NCBI GenBank assembly: GCA_018816865.1
Contig: JAHIUW010000030.1
Location: 1-64,000 of the forward strand
Length of the DNA stretch: 64,000 nucleotides
Direction of reading: 5' to 3'
Origin: Pseudomonadota bacterium
GTDB lineage: Bacteria > Desulfobacterota > Desulfovibrionia > Desulfovibrionales > Desulfovibrionaceae
Positions within the stretch are counted from its first letter, which is position 1; every line of letters starts with the position of its first letter. The translations under genes and the position numbers were made by a program. The notes below the pieces were generated by a model. The model saw only the letters and a list, made by a program, of their open reading frames with translations. It searched no databases and was not told the origin of the DNA. Positions 41,774 to 51,503 of the stretch are shown here, one piece after another.

Positions 41774-43669
41774 ATGCCGCAACGTTTTCGACTGCTGCCT
41801 CAATCCCGTCTGCTTGCCCCCGTCGCCCCCTTTGTCGCTTTTTGGGAGATGGTTTCTCCTGATTACGCCCTGGCGGCTTCTGTTTTTTTTGCCGATATCT
41901 CGCTGAGTTGCTTTGCCGTCGCCTTGTCTTTCGGTGGCTGCGCCGTGGCCGTGGTCATGGCCCGCAGCAAGACCCAGCGCCGGATCCAAGAGATCTATGA
42001 GTATGCCGTCGAAGGCATCTTCCAGACCACGCCCGAGGGGCGTTTCATCAGTGCCAACCGGGCCATGGCCAGGATCCTCGGCTACGACACCCCCGGTCAA
42101 CTGGTCCGCGAAGTCAACGACATCGGACACCAGATTTACGCCCATCCCCAAGATCGCGAAAAACTGCTGCGCCTGCTGCGTCAGGATGGCAGGGTCCAGG
42201 GCCTGGAAGTGGCCCAGCGCCGCAGGGATGGGCTAATGATATGGACACAGGTCAATGCCCGCCTTGTGACGGACAGAAGCGGCCATCCATTGCGCATAGA
42301 GGGCTTTGTCTCGGACATCACCCGGCGCAAGATCTCCGAGGCCGAACTGCGCAAGCAGCGCCTGTACGACCCGCTCACAGACCTCGCCAACCGGGATCTG
42401 TTGACGGACCGCATCAGCCGCGCCATCGAACGAACCCGGCGGCGCGACAACTATTATTTTTCAGTCCTGTTTGTGGACATCGATCGTTTGAAGGTGCTCA
42501 ACGACAGCCATGGTCACGCCTTCGGCGACGCGGTTCTCAAGGCCTCGGCCCTGCGGTTGAAGAGTTGTGTCCGGGAATTGGACACCGTAGCCCGGTTCGG
42601 CAGCGACGAATTCGTGGTGCTGCTCGAAGAAATCGATACCCCTCGCGAGGCCGCGCGCGTCCTAAAGCGCATCCATGCCGAGATGCGCATCCCCATCAAG
42701 GTCGACCTGCAGACCGTTCAGATCACCGTTTCCTCCGGGGTGGTGCTCAATACCGCCCCGTACACCTCCCCCGAGGACCTGCTGCGCAATGCGGACATCG
42801 CCATGCACCGCGCCAAGGACCAGGGGCCTGACCGTTTCAAGGTCTTCACTCCCAGGCTCCACGAGGAAGCCGTGTTGATGATGTCCCTGGAAACCGACAT
42901 GGACAGGGCCTTGGCGGAAGGTGAATTCTATATTGTTTTTCAGCCTATTGTGGGGATGAGCAGTGACACCCTCATGGGTTTCGAGGTCCTGGCGCGCTGG
43001 CGGCATCCCGTCCGGGGAGAGATCCTGCCCTCGGAATTCATCCCCGTCGCTGAAGATACGGGCCGTATCGACACCCTGGGCTTGTGGGTCCTGACCGAGG
43101 CCTGTTCGATCATGGCGGACTGGCGTGCGGACCATCCACAGGCCCTGGACCTGATCCTGTCGGTCAACATCTCCAGCCGTCAATTCGCCAAACGGAATAT
43201 CGTGAAGGATATCAGGAACGTTCTGGATAAGACCGGCTTCCCTGCAGATCGCCTGCGCTTGGAACTGACTGAATCGGCCATCATGCATGACGCCCCCACG
43301 GCCGTGCGCCGGATGAAGGCCCTGCGCGTTCTGGGCGTGACCATTGCCGTGGATGATTTCGGGACGGGGTATTCGTCCATGAGCTATCTGCAGCAGCTCC
43401 CCCTGGACAACCTGAAGATCGACCTCGGATTCGTGCAAAAGCTCGAACAGAGTCCGGAAAATAGAGAGATCGTTCGGGCGATTATCAGTCTTGCCGGTGG
43501 GTTGGGACTGAATGTGGTGGCCGAAGGGGTGGAAAGCGAGGCCCAAAAGAAGGTGCTTTCCGAGCTTGGTTGTCAGATGTATCAGGGCTATCTGTTCGCC
43601 AAGCCCATGAAGATCGCGCAGGCAAAAGCCCTGATGCAGGACGGCACGCGTCAGGCGGACGAAGACTGA
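41774..43669 (+). CDS. PAS-GGDEF-EAL protein
   Basis: A 631-residue cyclic-di-GMP protein. A signal-anchor-like hydrophobic stretch (ADISLSCFAVALSFGGCAVAVVMA) precedes a PAS domain (residues about 80-190), then GGDEF (about 200-360) and EAL (about 380-625). The GGDEF active loop is GSDEF (residues 276-280), and an RxxD inhibitory site (RELD) sits five residues before it. The EAL signature is EVLARW (Glu 404), with NISSRQF, LTESAI, DDFGTGYSS and AEGVES intact, so phosphodiesterase activity looks likely while the cyclase is doubtful. It ends 19 bases inside the convergent oxidoreductase gene. Confidence 0.9.
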   Translation: MPQRFRLLPQSRLLAPVAPFVAFWEMVSPDYALAASVFFADISLSCFAVALSFGGCAVAVVMARSKTQRRIQEIYEYAVEGIFQTTPEGRFISANRAMARILGYDTPGQLVREVNDIGHQIYAHPQDREKLLRLLRQDGRVQGLEVAQRRRDGLMIWTQVNARLVTDRSGHPLRIEGFVSDITRRKISEAELRKQRLYDPLTDLANRDLLTDRISRAIERTRRRDNYYFSVLFVDIDRLKVLNDSHGHAFGDAVLKASALRLKSCVRELDTVARFGSDEFVVLLEEIDTPREAARVLKRIHAEMRIPIKVDLQTVQITVSSGVVLNTAPYTSPEDLLRNADIAMHRAKDQGPDRFKVFTPRLHEEAVLMMSLETDMDRALAEGEFYIVFQPIVGMSSDTLMGFEVLARWRHPVRGEILPSEFIPVAEDTGRIDTLGLWVLTEACSIMADWRADHPQALDLILSVNISSRQFAKRNIVKDIRNVLDKTGFPADRLRLELTESAIMHDAPTAVRRMKALRVLGVTIAVDDFGTGYSSMSYLQQLPLDNLKIDLGFVQKLEQSPENREIVRAIISLAGGLGLNVVAEGVESEAQKKVLSELGCQMYQGYLFAKPMKIAQAKALMQDGTRQADED

Positions 43670-44262
43670 TCCGCCGGAAACAGACGTCTGACGGTGTCCC
43701 TTGTCTCGGCCAGCCAGGCCTCGCGTTCGGGGAGTGATGAAATACAGACGATATTGAACATCCGGCGATGGACATCCCGGACCCCGCAGAGTTCAAAGAT
43801 GCAATCCTTCCAGATCCGTTCCAAGGGGTCTCCGAACACGTTTTGTTCCCGCTCCGTGGCCGTATTGCTGGTATTGAAAACCAGCGCCCTGGTTGCCTTG
43901 AGCAGCCCTTGGGGAACCCCCTCCCCTCCGTCCTCCCCTACAAAGTTGTAAGCCACGTCCACCCGCATCACTCGATCCACCCAGCCCTTGAGCACAGCGG
44001 GAGGCATGCCCCACCAGTTGGGATGGATGATCACGATGCCATCCGCCGCCGTCAGTTCCTCGCAATGTCGTAGCACCTCGGGAGACAGCTGTGCCCCCCT
44101 GGGGATCTCGGACGAGGGCAGGATCGGATCGAAACCTTCCTGATACAGATCGTGGAACACCACCTGATGCCCTTGGCTGCGAAGGGTCTCGACGGTCTGT
44201 TCGGCAATGGCGTGGTTCAGGCTTCCTGGCTGCGGATGGCCGAGAATGACGAGAATGTTCAT
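43651..44262 (-). CDS. Flavodoxin-fold NAD(P)H oxidoreductase
   Basis: A 203-residue protein of the NAD(P)H:quinone oxidoreductase/KefF flavodoxin-like group. MNILVILGHPQPGSLNHAIA gives the FMN loop, IIHPNWWGMPPAVLKGWVDRV the characteristic second motif and NFVGEDGGEG the flavin-contacting loop. Likely reduces quinones or related electrophiles with NAD(P)H. The ATG at 44262 marks the family start; 56 codons of upstream open frame lack homology. It lies 49 bases after the diguanylate cyclase stop on the same strand. Confidence 0.85.
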   Translation of the reverse strand: MNILVILGHPQPGSLNHAIAEQTVETLRSQGHQVVFHDLYQEGFDPILPSSEIPRGAQLSPEVLRHCEELTAADGIVIIHPNWWGMPPAVLKGWVDRVMRVDVAYNFVGEDGGEGVPQGLLKATRALVFNTSNTATEREQNVFGDPLERIWKDCIFELCGVRDVHRRMFNIVCISSLPEREAWLAETRDTVRRLFPADQSSSA

Positions 44263-44311
44263 GCTGCTGTCCTTTCCATGCGGGAGGAATGATTCCGGGC
44301 GCGGTCTATGC

Positions 44312-46105
44312 TCAGGTCGCCACGACCACGCAGTCTTTGCCATCGGCCTTGGCGCGGTACATGGCTTTGCTGGTCCTGAACAACAGACTGTCAGGACCTT
44401 CGGCCGAGGCGTATTTGGCGATGCCGGCACTGACGGTGATTTTGACCTGGTTTTCGTTTTCAGTAGCGAAGTTCAGATCCTTCAAGGAGTCCCTGATGCG
44501 TTCGCAGATCGCCGCGCCCTCGCTGGAGGTACTTCCCGGCAGCAACAGGCAGAATTCCTCGCCGCCATAGCGATAGGCACGGTCTGACTCCCTGATGGCC
44601 ACCCGGATGGCCCTGCCCAAGGCCTTGAGCACCTCGTCGCCCAGGATCGGGCCGTGCACATGGTTGATCCGCTTGAAATCGTCCACATCGAGCAAGACGA
44701 AGCTCAGCAAGGAATCCTGCTGGTCCGCTCGCTGGACGTATTGCACGAGGTCGTTCTGAAACAAGCGGATATTCGGCAGGCCCGTCAGGCTGTCGGTCAT
44801 GGCCCGTTGGTCGGTTTCACGCTTTTTGCGCTGCATCTGTCCCTGATCGATACGCAGATGGGCCAGGCGTCGGGTCAGCGCATACGGAAAGAGCAGGACA
44901 GAAAGCAGAGCCATGCCCGGGAGCAAATAGAACATCAACGGCGAATACTCGAAGATCCCCATATAGGTCAGGAGAGCGACAGGCCCGCCCAGGATGTAAG
45001 GCGAAAACGCAAGGGTAAAATGGTTGGCGGGATAAAAGCCCCTGCGCTTGGAGATCACTGCCACCAGCATCGAATAGATGCAGGACAAGGGAAACACGAG
45101 CGTGAGCGCGTTGACCAGGTCAACGCTGAGAAACGGCAGCAGGCCCAGCCAGATCACACCGCTCAGGATGATGCCCTGCAGCAGCCGGTCATGGTTTGGG
45201 GTATAGGTTCGCGTAGCCAGAAAAATTCGAGTGAACTGAAGAAAAAAAAGACTGAACACCGTCAACAGGGCCGGGTCCAGATACATCCCGAGGCCGGGGG
45301 ACCACAGTGAAGGAGCGAATTCGCGCATCAGGCCGGTCTGGACCCCAAGGTACAGCACGGAGGAGATGATGAAACCCGAGTACCAGGCGTAGGCCTTGTC
45401 CCGAATGCACAGATAGAGCACGAAATGAAAGAAGCCCATGGCCAGCAGGATGCCGCAGGCAAGGGCCTTGGCCATGCTGACCAGTCGGAACGAGTGCAGA
45501 TAGTTGTCGATGGAAAACAATGTCACGGGCAGAAACACCGGCAGCTCGCTTTGGACATGGATCAGCAAGGTGGCGTTGCCCGTTTTGAGGAAATTGAGCT
45601 GGTGAATGAAGGGCGAGAGACTGCCCTTGCCAAAGGCCCGCTGGAGGTGAATTTCACCTGAATCGTCAATGAGATAGACGTCGAAAGCCTTGAGAGCGTA
45701 CCAATCCCAGAATTCCGGCCAGCCCGCATCGACAACCCATTGCTGGGGCAAATGCTGTGGGATTTTGGAGACATTCAAGGAGACCTTGAGCCACCAGTCC
45801 GCCTGGGGGTCATCCAGAAAAAGGGTCTTTGTTTTGAGGTCGAGGAACCGCTGTGACATCTGTTTTGAGGCGATCTCTGCGACGCTCAGTGTCCGCTCCG
45901 TATCCTTGAGGAATTCGAGATGGGTGCCGAGGGAGACGGTCCCCGTGGCGTCCGAGAGGTAGAGCGTCGGGGCTTGGCTCTGCGCCGCAACAGACACCGC
46001 GCCAGGCCCTGCCAAAAGCAGCACCAGGAGCAGCAGAGCCAGCTGGATCGTTACGGACCTGTGCCCAGCGAAGCGCAAGGGCGAAGAAGGAAAGAAAGAA
46101 CTCAT
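44312..46105 (-). CDS. 7TM-DISM diguanylate cyclase
   Basis: A 597-residue membrane diguanylate cyclase. After a hydrophobic leader and a periplasmic 7TMR-DISMED2-like domain (residues about 40-185), seven membrane spans cover about 190-400 and a coiled-coil linker leads to a GGDEF domain (about 430-595). The active site is GGEEF (514-518) with an RxxD inhibitory site (RESD) five residues before it; DVDDFKRINHVHGP and ADGKDCVVV are standard. This one should make c-di-GMP. Sensing of carbohydrate-type ligands by the DISM domain is a family expectation, not shown here. It is near, but not joined to, the PAS-GGDEF-EAL gene. Confidence 0.92.
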   Translation of the reverse strand: MSSFFPSSPLRFAGHRSVTIQLALLLLVLLLAGPGAVSVAAQSQAPTLYLSDATGTVSLGTHLEFLKDTERTLSVAEIASKQMSQRFLDLKTKTLFLDDPQADWWLKVSLNVSKIPQHLPQQWVVDAGWPEFWDWYALKAFDVYLIDDSGEIHLQRAFGKGSLSPFIHQLNFLKTGNATLLIHVQSELPVFLPVTLFSIDNYLHSFRLVSMAKALACGILLAMGFFHFVLYLCIRDKAYAWYSGFIISSVLYLGVQTGLMREFAPSLWSPGLGMYLDPALLTVFSLFFLQFTRIFLATRTYTPNHDRLLQGIILSGVIWLGLLPFLSVDLVNALTLVFPLSCIYSMLVAVISKRRGFYPANHFTLAFSPYILGGPVALLTYMGIFEYSPLMFYLLPGMALLSVLLFPYALTRRLAHLRIDQGQMQRKKRETDQRAMTDSLTGLPNIRLFQNDLVQYVQRADQQDSLLSFVLLDVDDFKRINHVHGPILGDEVLKALGRAIRVAIRESDRAYRYGGEEFCLLLPGSTSSEGAAICERIRDSLKDLNFATENENQVKITVSAGIAKYASAEGPDSLLFRTSKAMYRAKADGKDCVVVAT

Positions 46106-46221
46106 CCCACGTTGATGAAGTCTTTTTCTGGCTCTGTCAACCGCTCGTAAATACAGGAAATCCCTACCCTGGCGAAGGTTAGGCGCAACAAGGGAGAAAT
46201 AGCCGGAACCCAGGTGGAAGA

Positions 46222-48501
46222 CTAACCCCGGCCGCCGATCACCTGCCGAGGCTTGGAGCCGTCAGCCGGGCTGACGATGCCGTCCTGCTCCATTTGTTCC
46301 ACGAAACGGGCGGCACGGTTGAAGCCGATGCGGAAGCGGCGCTGGATGAGCGAGATCGAGGCCTTGCCCTGCTCCATGACGAATTGCACGGCCTCGGCAT
46401 AGATCGGGTCGTCGGGGATGCCCTCGCCTTCGCCGGAAGTTCCGTTGGCACCGCCTCCCAGTTGCTCCTCCCGGGACCAGTCTCCGAAATCCAGGCTGAA
46501 GTTCTGGGAGGTGTGGGCCTTCCAGTACTTGATCACCTGTCCGATTTCATCCTCGTCCACCAGCGCTCCATGCAGGCGCAGCGTCTTGCCGCCGGCAGGC
46601 TTGAACAGCATGTCTCCCTTGCCCAGCAGGTGGTTGGCGCCCACGCTGTCGATGATGGTCCTGGAATCCTGGGGGGAAGTGACCGTAAAGGCCACGCGGC
46701 TGGGGAAGTTGGCCTTGATCAGGCCCGTCACCACATCCACCGAAGGACGCTGGGTCGCCAGGATCATGTGGATGCCCGAGGCGCGCGCCAGCTGCGCCAG
46801 ACGCACGATGGAGGTCTCCACTTCCTTGCGGGCGGTGAGCATCAGGTCCGCCAACTCGTCGATGACGATGACCAGGAACGGCAGTGGCGCCAGGTCGATG
46901 AATTCATCCGGGCGTTTGTCCCCAAAGGACTTGAGTTTCTTGTTGTAGCCTTCGATGTTGCGCACACCCAGGCGCGCCATGGCATCGTAGCGTTGCTCCA
47001 TCTCGTAGACGGCCCAATCCAGGGCGTTCTTGGCCAGGGCCATGTCCGTGACCACCGGATGCACCAGATGTGGCAGATCGGAATACAGGGCCAACTCGAT
47101 GCGCTTGGGGTCCACCAGCAACAGCTTCACCTCGTCGGGCGAGGCCTTGTACAGGAAGCTCAGGAGCAGGGAGTTGATGCAGACGCTCTTGCCCTGCCCG
47201 GTGGCGCCCGCCACCAGCAGATGCGGCATCTTGGCCAGGTCCGCCACATACGGCGTGCCGTGGATGTCCTTGCCCAGGGCCAGGGTCAGCAGGGACTTGG
47301 AATCCTGAAATTGATCGGATTCAATGATTTCACGAAGATACACTGTTTCGCGGACGTCATTGGGGATCTCGAGCCCCACGGTGTCGCGCCCTGCCAGGGG
47401 GGCCTCGATGCGGACGGCCGAGGCTCTGAGAGCCAGGGCCAGGTCGTCGGACAGGCCGGCAATGCGGCTGATCTTTACGCCCGGAGCGGGCTTGTACTCG
47501 TACATGGTGACCACGGGGCCCGGCGTTGCCCCCTGGACCTCGCCCTGGATACCGAAATCGGTCAGACAGACCTCCAGCCGGCGGGCCTGTTCGTCCAGGA
47601 CCTTTTGGGGGATGGAGGGTCCGTCATTTGTCGGCGGCTTCAAAAAATCAAAGGGCGGTGGGCCGGAACCAGCGGCAGCAGCCTCTCCGGGGGTGGGAAT
47701 CTTCGTTGTGAGAGCGCCCCTGGGGCTGCGGGCCTTGGGCATGGCAGACGGGGTTTTGGCCTTCCTGGAACCCAGGCGCAGAAAACCGCTGTCCTCTTCG
47801 GGCGTTGATTCAGTCTTGCGGTCCTTGGTCGATGCTTCCCGGGGAAGGACATCGCGGCGTTGCTTTTGGGCCTGACGTTCCCTGAGCATGAAGCCCAGGT
47901 CGAGGAATCGGCCACGGATACGTTTGAACAGCATCCCCCAGGTCAGGCCCATGAGCAGCTGGAAGGAGACAATCAGTGTGAACAGCCAGAGCAGGCCGGC
48001 ACCGGTTGGCCTGAGGAAAAAACGGGCCTGGATGAAGAGGATTTGTCCGAACAGGCCGCCTCCGGCGACCTCCAGGATGGACGCATGCGCACGGCCCCAC
48101 TCCGAAGCGCCAAGGGTCATGACACAGAGCAGCAGCAGAAAACCGCCCAGCCAGCGCCACCAGGCCGGAAAGAACCGGGGAAGGAAGTTGCCTGCGGCCA
48201 GGGCAGCGAAGGCCATGGGCACGAGCCAGCTGCCAATGCCCACAAGGACCACGAGCAAGTCCGCCGCATAGGCCCCCACGAGGCCCATGGTGTTCTTGAC
48301 CTGATAGCCGTGGCTCACGACATGGTTGAAGCTCGGGTCCTGCGACGAGTAACTCGCAAGCGCCACCGCCAGCGCAACGGCGCAGAACAAGAACGCCATC
48401 GCGACGATTTCCTTCAGCAGCTTCTTTCCGTTCGTGGCCCTATCCCCCGTTTGCTGGTCCGCGCCGTTCGCGCGGACCGAGTTTTTGGCGTTCCGTGACA
48501 C
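46222..48501 (-). CDS. ftsK: DNA translocase FtsK
   Basis: FtsK pumps the terminus of the chromosome through the division septum and activates XerCD (xerD is at 26958). The 759-residue protein has four N-terminal membrane spans, a short basic/proline linker, and a motor with Walker A GATGQGKS (residues 432-439), VKLLLVDPKRIEL and a C-terminal gamma winged-helix domain (QRRFRIGFNRAARFVEQME). The start is GTG. It follows efp by 9 bases and aroQ-efp-ftsK form one operon on the minus strand. The linker is short compared with E. coli. Confidence 0.95.
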   Translation of the reverse strand: MSRNAKNSVRANGADQQTGDRATNGKKLLKEIVAMAFLFCAVALAVALASYSSQDPSFNHVVSHGYQVKNTMGLVGAYAADLLVVLVGIGSWLVPMAFAALAAGNFLPRFFPAWWRWLGGFLLLLCVMTLGASEWGRAHASILEVAGGGLFGQILFIQARFFLRPTGAGLLWLFTLIVSFQLLMGLTWGMLFKRIRGRFLDLGFMLRERQAQKQRRDVLPREASTKDRKTESTPEEDSGFLRLGSRKAKTPSAMPKARSPRGALTTKIPTPGEAAAAGSGPPPFDFLKPPTNDGPSIPQKVLDEQARRLEVCLTDFGIQGEVQGATPGPVVTMYEYKPAPGVKISRIAGLSDDLALALRASAVRIEAPLAGRDTVGLEIPNDVRETVYLREIIESDQFQDSKSLLTLALGKDIHGTPYVADLAKMPHLLVAGATGQGKSVCINSLLLSFLYKASPDEVKLLLVDPKRIELALYSDLPHLVHPVVTDMALAKNALDWAVYEMEQRYDAMARLGVRNIEGYNKKLKSFGDKRPDEFIDLAPLPFLVIVIDELADLMLTARKEVETSIVRLAQLARASGIHMILATQRPSVDVVTGLIKANFPSRVAFTVTSPQDSRTIIDSVGANHLLGKGDMLFKPAGGKTLRLHGALVDEDEIGQVIKYWKAHTSQNFSLDFGDWSREEQLGGGANGTSGEGEGIPDDPIYAEAVQFVMEQGKASISLIQRRFRIGFNRAARFVEQMEQDGIVSPADGSKPRQVIGGRG

Positions 48502-48510
48502 TCCGCAGAA

Positions 48511-49071
48511 TTACTTTTCGCGGGCGATGTAGTTTCCGGTGCGCGTGTCCACCTTGATCCGTTCGCCCTGTTCGACGAACAACGGGACCTGGACCACGAT
48601 TCCGGAGGTCAGGGTTGCGGGCTTGGTTGCCCCGGAAACCGTATCGCCCCTGATTCCGGGCTCGGTCTCGGCGATCTCCATGACCACGGAGGCAGGGATG
48701 TCGATGGTCAGGGGCTGATCGTTGTACATCAGGACCTTGACGACCTCGCTTTCCACCAGGAAGCCACCGCTGGCACCGGCCTGTTCCTCGGTGATGGTCG
48801 TCTGTTCGTAGGAACCCATGTCCATGAAGGCGAAGTCCTTGCCCTCGCGGTACAGGAACTGCATTTCGCGGGTCTCAAGATTGGGCTTGTCGACTTTTTC
48901 GCCGGAACGGAAGGTATGGTCGATGACCCGGCCGTTGAGCAGGTTGCGCAGCTTGGTGCGCATCACCGCCCCACCCTTGCCGGGCTTGTGGTGCTGGTGC
49001 TCGAGAATCTCGTACGGGATGCCGTCCATCTCGATCTTTCTGCCGTTCTTGAAATCGGAAGTTGGAATCAT
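48511..49071 (-). CDS. efp: Elongation factor P
   Basis: EF-P rescues ribosomes stalled on polyproline. The 186-residue protein has all three domains, including the KOW-like N-terminus, [17 protein letters not shown], and the modification-site loop HKPGKGGAV with Lys32. The C-terminus [17 protein letters not shown] is canonical. GGAGG lies 5 bases before the ATG. It follows aroQ by 30 bases. Neither EpmA nor EpmB is in the window, so how Lys32 is modified is not shown. Confidence 0.95.
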   Translation of the reverse strand: MIPTSDFKNGRKIEMDGIPYEILEHQHHKPGKGGAVMRTKLRNLLNGRVIDHTFRSGEKVDKPNLETREMQFLYREGKDFAFMDMGSYEQTTITEEQAGASGGFLVESEVVKVLMYNDQPLTIDIPASVVMEIAETEPGIRGDTVSGATKPATLTSGIVVQVPLFVEQGERIKVDTRTGNYIAREK

Positions 49072-49101
49072 TTATCCTCCAGTCGGTGCTTGTCTTTGTG
49101 G

Positions 49102-49560
49102 TTAGCTGTGTTCGAGGCGGTTCATCAGGGCGGCGACTGCCAGGGCATAGGAATCAATGCCGAAACCGGCAATCACTCCCACCACGCGGGCGGCCATGAA
49201 GCTCTGATGTCTGATGGTCTCGGGTCGTGCCCAGACGTTGGAGATATGGACCTCCACGCAGGGGATGCCGATCCAGGCCAGGCTGTCGGCCAGGGCAAGG
49301 CTGGTGTGCGTGTAGGCCCCGGCATTGAAGACAATGCCGGAAACACCCTGCTCACGCGCCAGTTCGAGCCTGTCGATCAACTCGCCTTCGCCATTGGCCT
49401 GAAAAAAGGTCAGTGCGACATCCCCGGCTCGGTCAGCCAACAGGGCATCCACCAACCTCGGTACATCGTCCATCCCCTGGCTGCCGTATATTTCCGGCTC
49501 TCGTTGACCCAGATGTCCCAGGTTGGGGCCGTTCAGGATCAATATCTCGTATTTTGCCAT
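49102..49560 (-). CDS. aroQ: 3-dehydroquinate dehydratase, type II
   Basis: AroQ removes water from 3-dehydroquinate in the shikimate pathway. The 152-residue form has LILNGPNLGHLGQREPEIYG with the catalytic Tyr, QANGEGELIDRL, FNAGAYTHTSLAL and EVHISNVWARPETIRHQS, all conserved type II elements. The ATG at 49560 begins the family N-terminus; a longer frame upstream lacks homology. It heads the aroQ-efp-ftsK operon, divergent from engB, with a shared control region at 49561-49715. Confidence 0.94.
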   Translation of the reverse strand: MAKYEILILNGPNLGHLGQREPEIYGSQGMDDVPRLVDALLADRAGDVALTFFQANGEGELIDRLELAREQGVSGIVFNAGAYTHTSLALADSLAWIGIPCVEVHISNVWARPETIRHQSFMAARVVGVIAGFGIDSYALAVAALMNRLEHS

Positions 49561-49715
49561 TGCATCCCCGTCCATTGCTTTTCGGGCCTTGTGAGAGGTC
49601 CGAATTGAAGTTGCTCCTATGTATCCATTTCCAATGGTGTTGGCAAACGGCACCTTCCCGGGCATAGTGGCTTGGCGCGCGGGACCAGGGTTCCGGTCGG
49701 CGCAATGGAGGATCA

Positions 49716-50297
49716 ATGAGCAAGTTTCAGTTTGAACTCGAAAAGACCATCTACCTGATGGACCAGTTGACGGAGATGCCCGCACCCCAGGTCGCCATGG
49801 CCGGGCGTTCCAACGTGGGCAAATCCTCGCTGATCAACAGCCTTGCCGGACGCAAGAAGCTGGCCAAGATCAGTTCATCACCGGGCAAGACCCGCAGCCT
49901 CAACTTCTACCGGGTCACCCCGGGCGACTTCTATCTGGTGGACCTGCCCGGTTACGGTTACGCCCGGACATCGAAAAGTGAACGCGCCCTGTGGGGCCAA
50001 GTCATTGATTCCTATGTCCAGGACAACCCCTGGCTCAAGGCCGTGGCCGTGCTCCTGGATTCCCGCCACAGCCCGCAGAAGATCGACCTGGAACTGGTCA
50101 CCTATCTGCAGAGCATCGGCATGACGATCATTCCCGTCATGACCAAGGCCGACAAACCCAAGCAACGCGAACGTGAACAGGTGCGCAAGCAGTGGGCGAC
50201 CTTTTTGGACGGGCAAAAGCCCCTGGTCACGTCTGCGGAGACGGGTCTGGGCATGGACCTCCTTTGGGCGGCCCTGCAAGCAGCCGTCACCGAGTAG
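49716..50297 (+). CDS. engB: Ribosome biogenesis GTPase EngB/YsxC
   Basis: EngB helps assemble the large ribosomal subunit. The 193-residue GTPase has G1 GRSNVGKSSLI, G3 DLPGYGYA, G4 TKADK and G5 SAETGLG in order. GGAGG lies 6 bases before the ATG. It is divergent from aroQ and followed by a short terminator. Confidence 0.94.
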   Translation: MSKFQFELEKTIYLMDQLTEMPAPQVAMAGRSNVGKSSLINSLAGRKKLAKISSSPGKTRSLNFYRVTPGDFYLVDLPGYGYARTSKSERALWGQVIDSYVQDNPWLKAVAVLLDSRHSPQKIDLELVTYLQSIGMTIIPVMTKADKPKQREREQVRKQWATFLDGQKPLVTSAETGLGMDLLWAALQAAVTE

Positions 50298-50321
50298 TCG
50301 TGGCGACTTCAAGGACGTGAG

Positions 50322-50340
50322 GGCCGCAAACGGCCTTTTT
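50322..50340 (+). terminator. Terminator of engB
   Basis: GGCCG (50322-50326) pairs with CGGCC (50331-50335) and is followed by TTTTT. A short stem, but correctly placed after engB. Confidence 0.6.
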
Positions 50341-50352
50341 CACTGCAAAACG

Positions 50353-50388
50353 AAAAACCCTCGCACAGGTTCCTGTGCGAGGGTTTTT
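50353..50388. terminator. Bidirectional terminator between engB and lptG
   Basis: A perfect 17-bp inverted repeat (50353-50369 with 50372-50388) of AAAAACCCTCGCACAGG type with a 2-base gap. A-rich and T-rich flanks on the two sides let it stop both the plus-strand engB and minus-strand lptF-lptG transcripts. Confidence 0.9.
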
Positions 50389-50408
50389 CGTGTCTGTCGG
50401 ATAATGCG

Positions 50409-51503
50409 TCAGCTTCTGCCGAGGGTCGAGGGGCGCGCCAACCAGGCCAGCCGCCCACCAGCCACCAGACAGAAGAGGATATTGCCCAGCCAAGCCCCGG
50501 TCCAGGGCGTGAGCATGCCTTTTTGCCCCAAGGTCACGCCGACCATGTAAATGACGTAATAGATGAAGATAAGCAGCAGCGAGAGGCCGATATTGAGGTA
50601 GATGTTCTCGGACATGGTCACCAGGGCCAGGGCCAGCACCGCCATGGCCAGGATGGAGAAGGCGTAGGCCCAGTTCATGTGCCACGCAGTGCGCAACCGC
50701 TCCACGTTGGAGCCCGAGGCGTCCAGCCGCTGGATGACGCGCGACAGTTGCCACATGGGAAGCGATGCCGGGTCCACGTCGGGGTCGATTTGCAGGAAAG
50801 TTCTGGGGTCCTGCTTGAGATGCAGAGTCATCTCCGGAAGTGTTTCGACCGTGAAATTGATTGGGTCGAGCACGCGCACCTTGCTGAGGGTCCATTGCCC
50901 CGCGAGGGCCACGGCGCTTTCCGCCGTAATGAGCCGTATCAGGGACTGGCGGTCCTCGGACATCTCGTAGATCGACAGGTCCTGGGCCTCGCGCTTGGCA
51001 GGGAACAACTGGGCGGCTTCGACGACCAGGTTGCCCTCGCGGAACCAGATATTGCGCAGGACCTTCTTTTCGACAATGTTGCCGCGCACCTGTTCGGACC
51101 AGATGCTGCGCACGATCTGCTGGCCGTACACGCCCACAAGCTGGGAAAAGGCCATCTGGATGAGGCACCAGAGCAGCGCGTAAGCCAAAAAGAACCGGGA
51201 CAGGGCTCCCAGGGAGACCCCTCCGGCCCGCAGGGCCAGGAGTTCGCGACTGCGGGCCATCAAGCAGAGCTGAATGACCATGGACACCAGAAATACGGCA
51301 GGCATGATCTGTGAGATGATCAGCGGCAGCTTTGCCGCGAAATAGGTGGCGACAACGCCAAGACCCAGCCCGGCCTCCATAAAATCGTCCAGACGATCGA
51401 ACAGATCGGCCATGATGTACAGGGCTGCACCCGCGGCAAGGGTCGTCAGCAACAGAAACAGGTTTTGCCTGAACAGATACGTCGAAAGGGTCCTAATCCG
51501 CAT
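50409..51503 (-). CDS. lptG: LPS export ABC permease LptG
   Basis: One of the two permeases of the LptB2FG pump that extracts lipopolysaccharide from the inner membrane. The 364-residue protein has six membrane spans around a periplasmic beta-jellyroll (about 95-270) and the DUF3683/YjgPQ-type start TLSTYLFRQNLFLLLTTLAA. It overlaps the end of lptF by 11 bases, so the two are translationally coupled. LptA, LptB and LptC are not in this window. Confidence 0.9.
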   Translation of the reverse strand: MRIRTLSTYLFRQNLFLLLTTLAAGAALYIMADLFDRLDDFMEAGLGLGVVATYFAAKLPLIISQIMPAVFLVSMVIQLCLMARSRELLALRAGGVSLGALSRFFLAYALLWCLIQMAFSQLVGVYGQQIVRSIWSEQVRGNIVEKKVLRNIWFREGNLVVEAAQLFPAKREAQDLSIYEMSEDRQSLIRLITAESAVALAGQWTLSKVRVLDPINFTVETLPEMTLHLKQDPRTFLQIDPDVDPASLPMWQLSRVIQRLDASGSNVERLRTAWHMNWAYAFSILAMAVLALALVTMSENIYLNIGLSLLLIFIYYVIYMVGVTLGQKGMLTPWTGAWLGNILFCLVAGGRLAWLARPSTLGRS

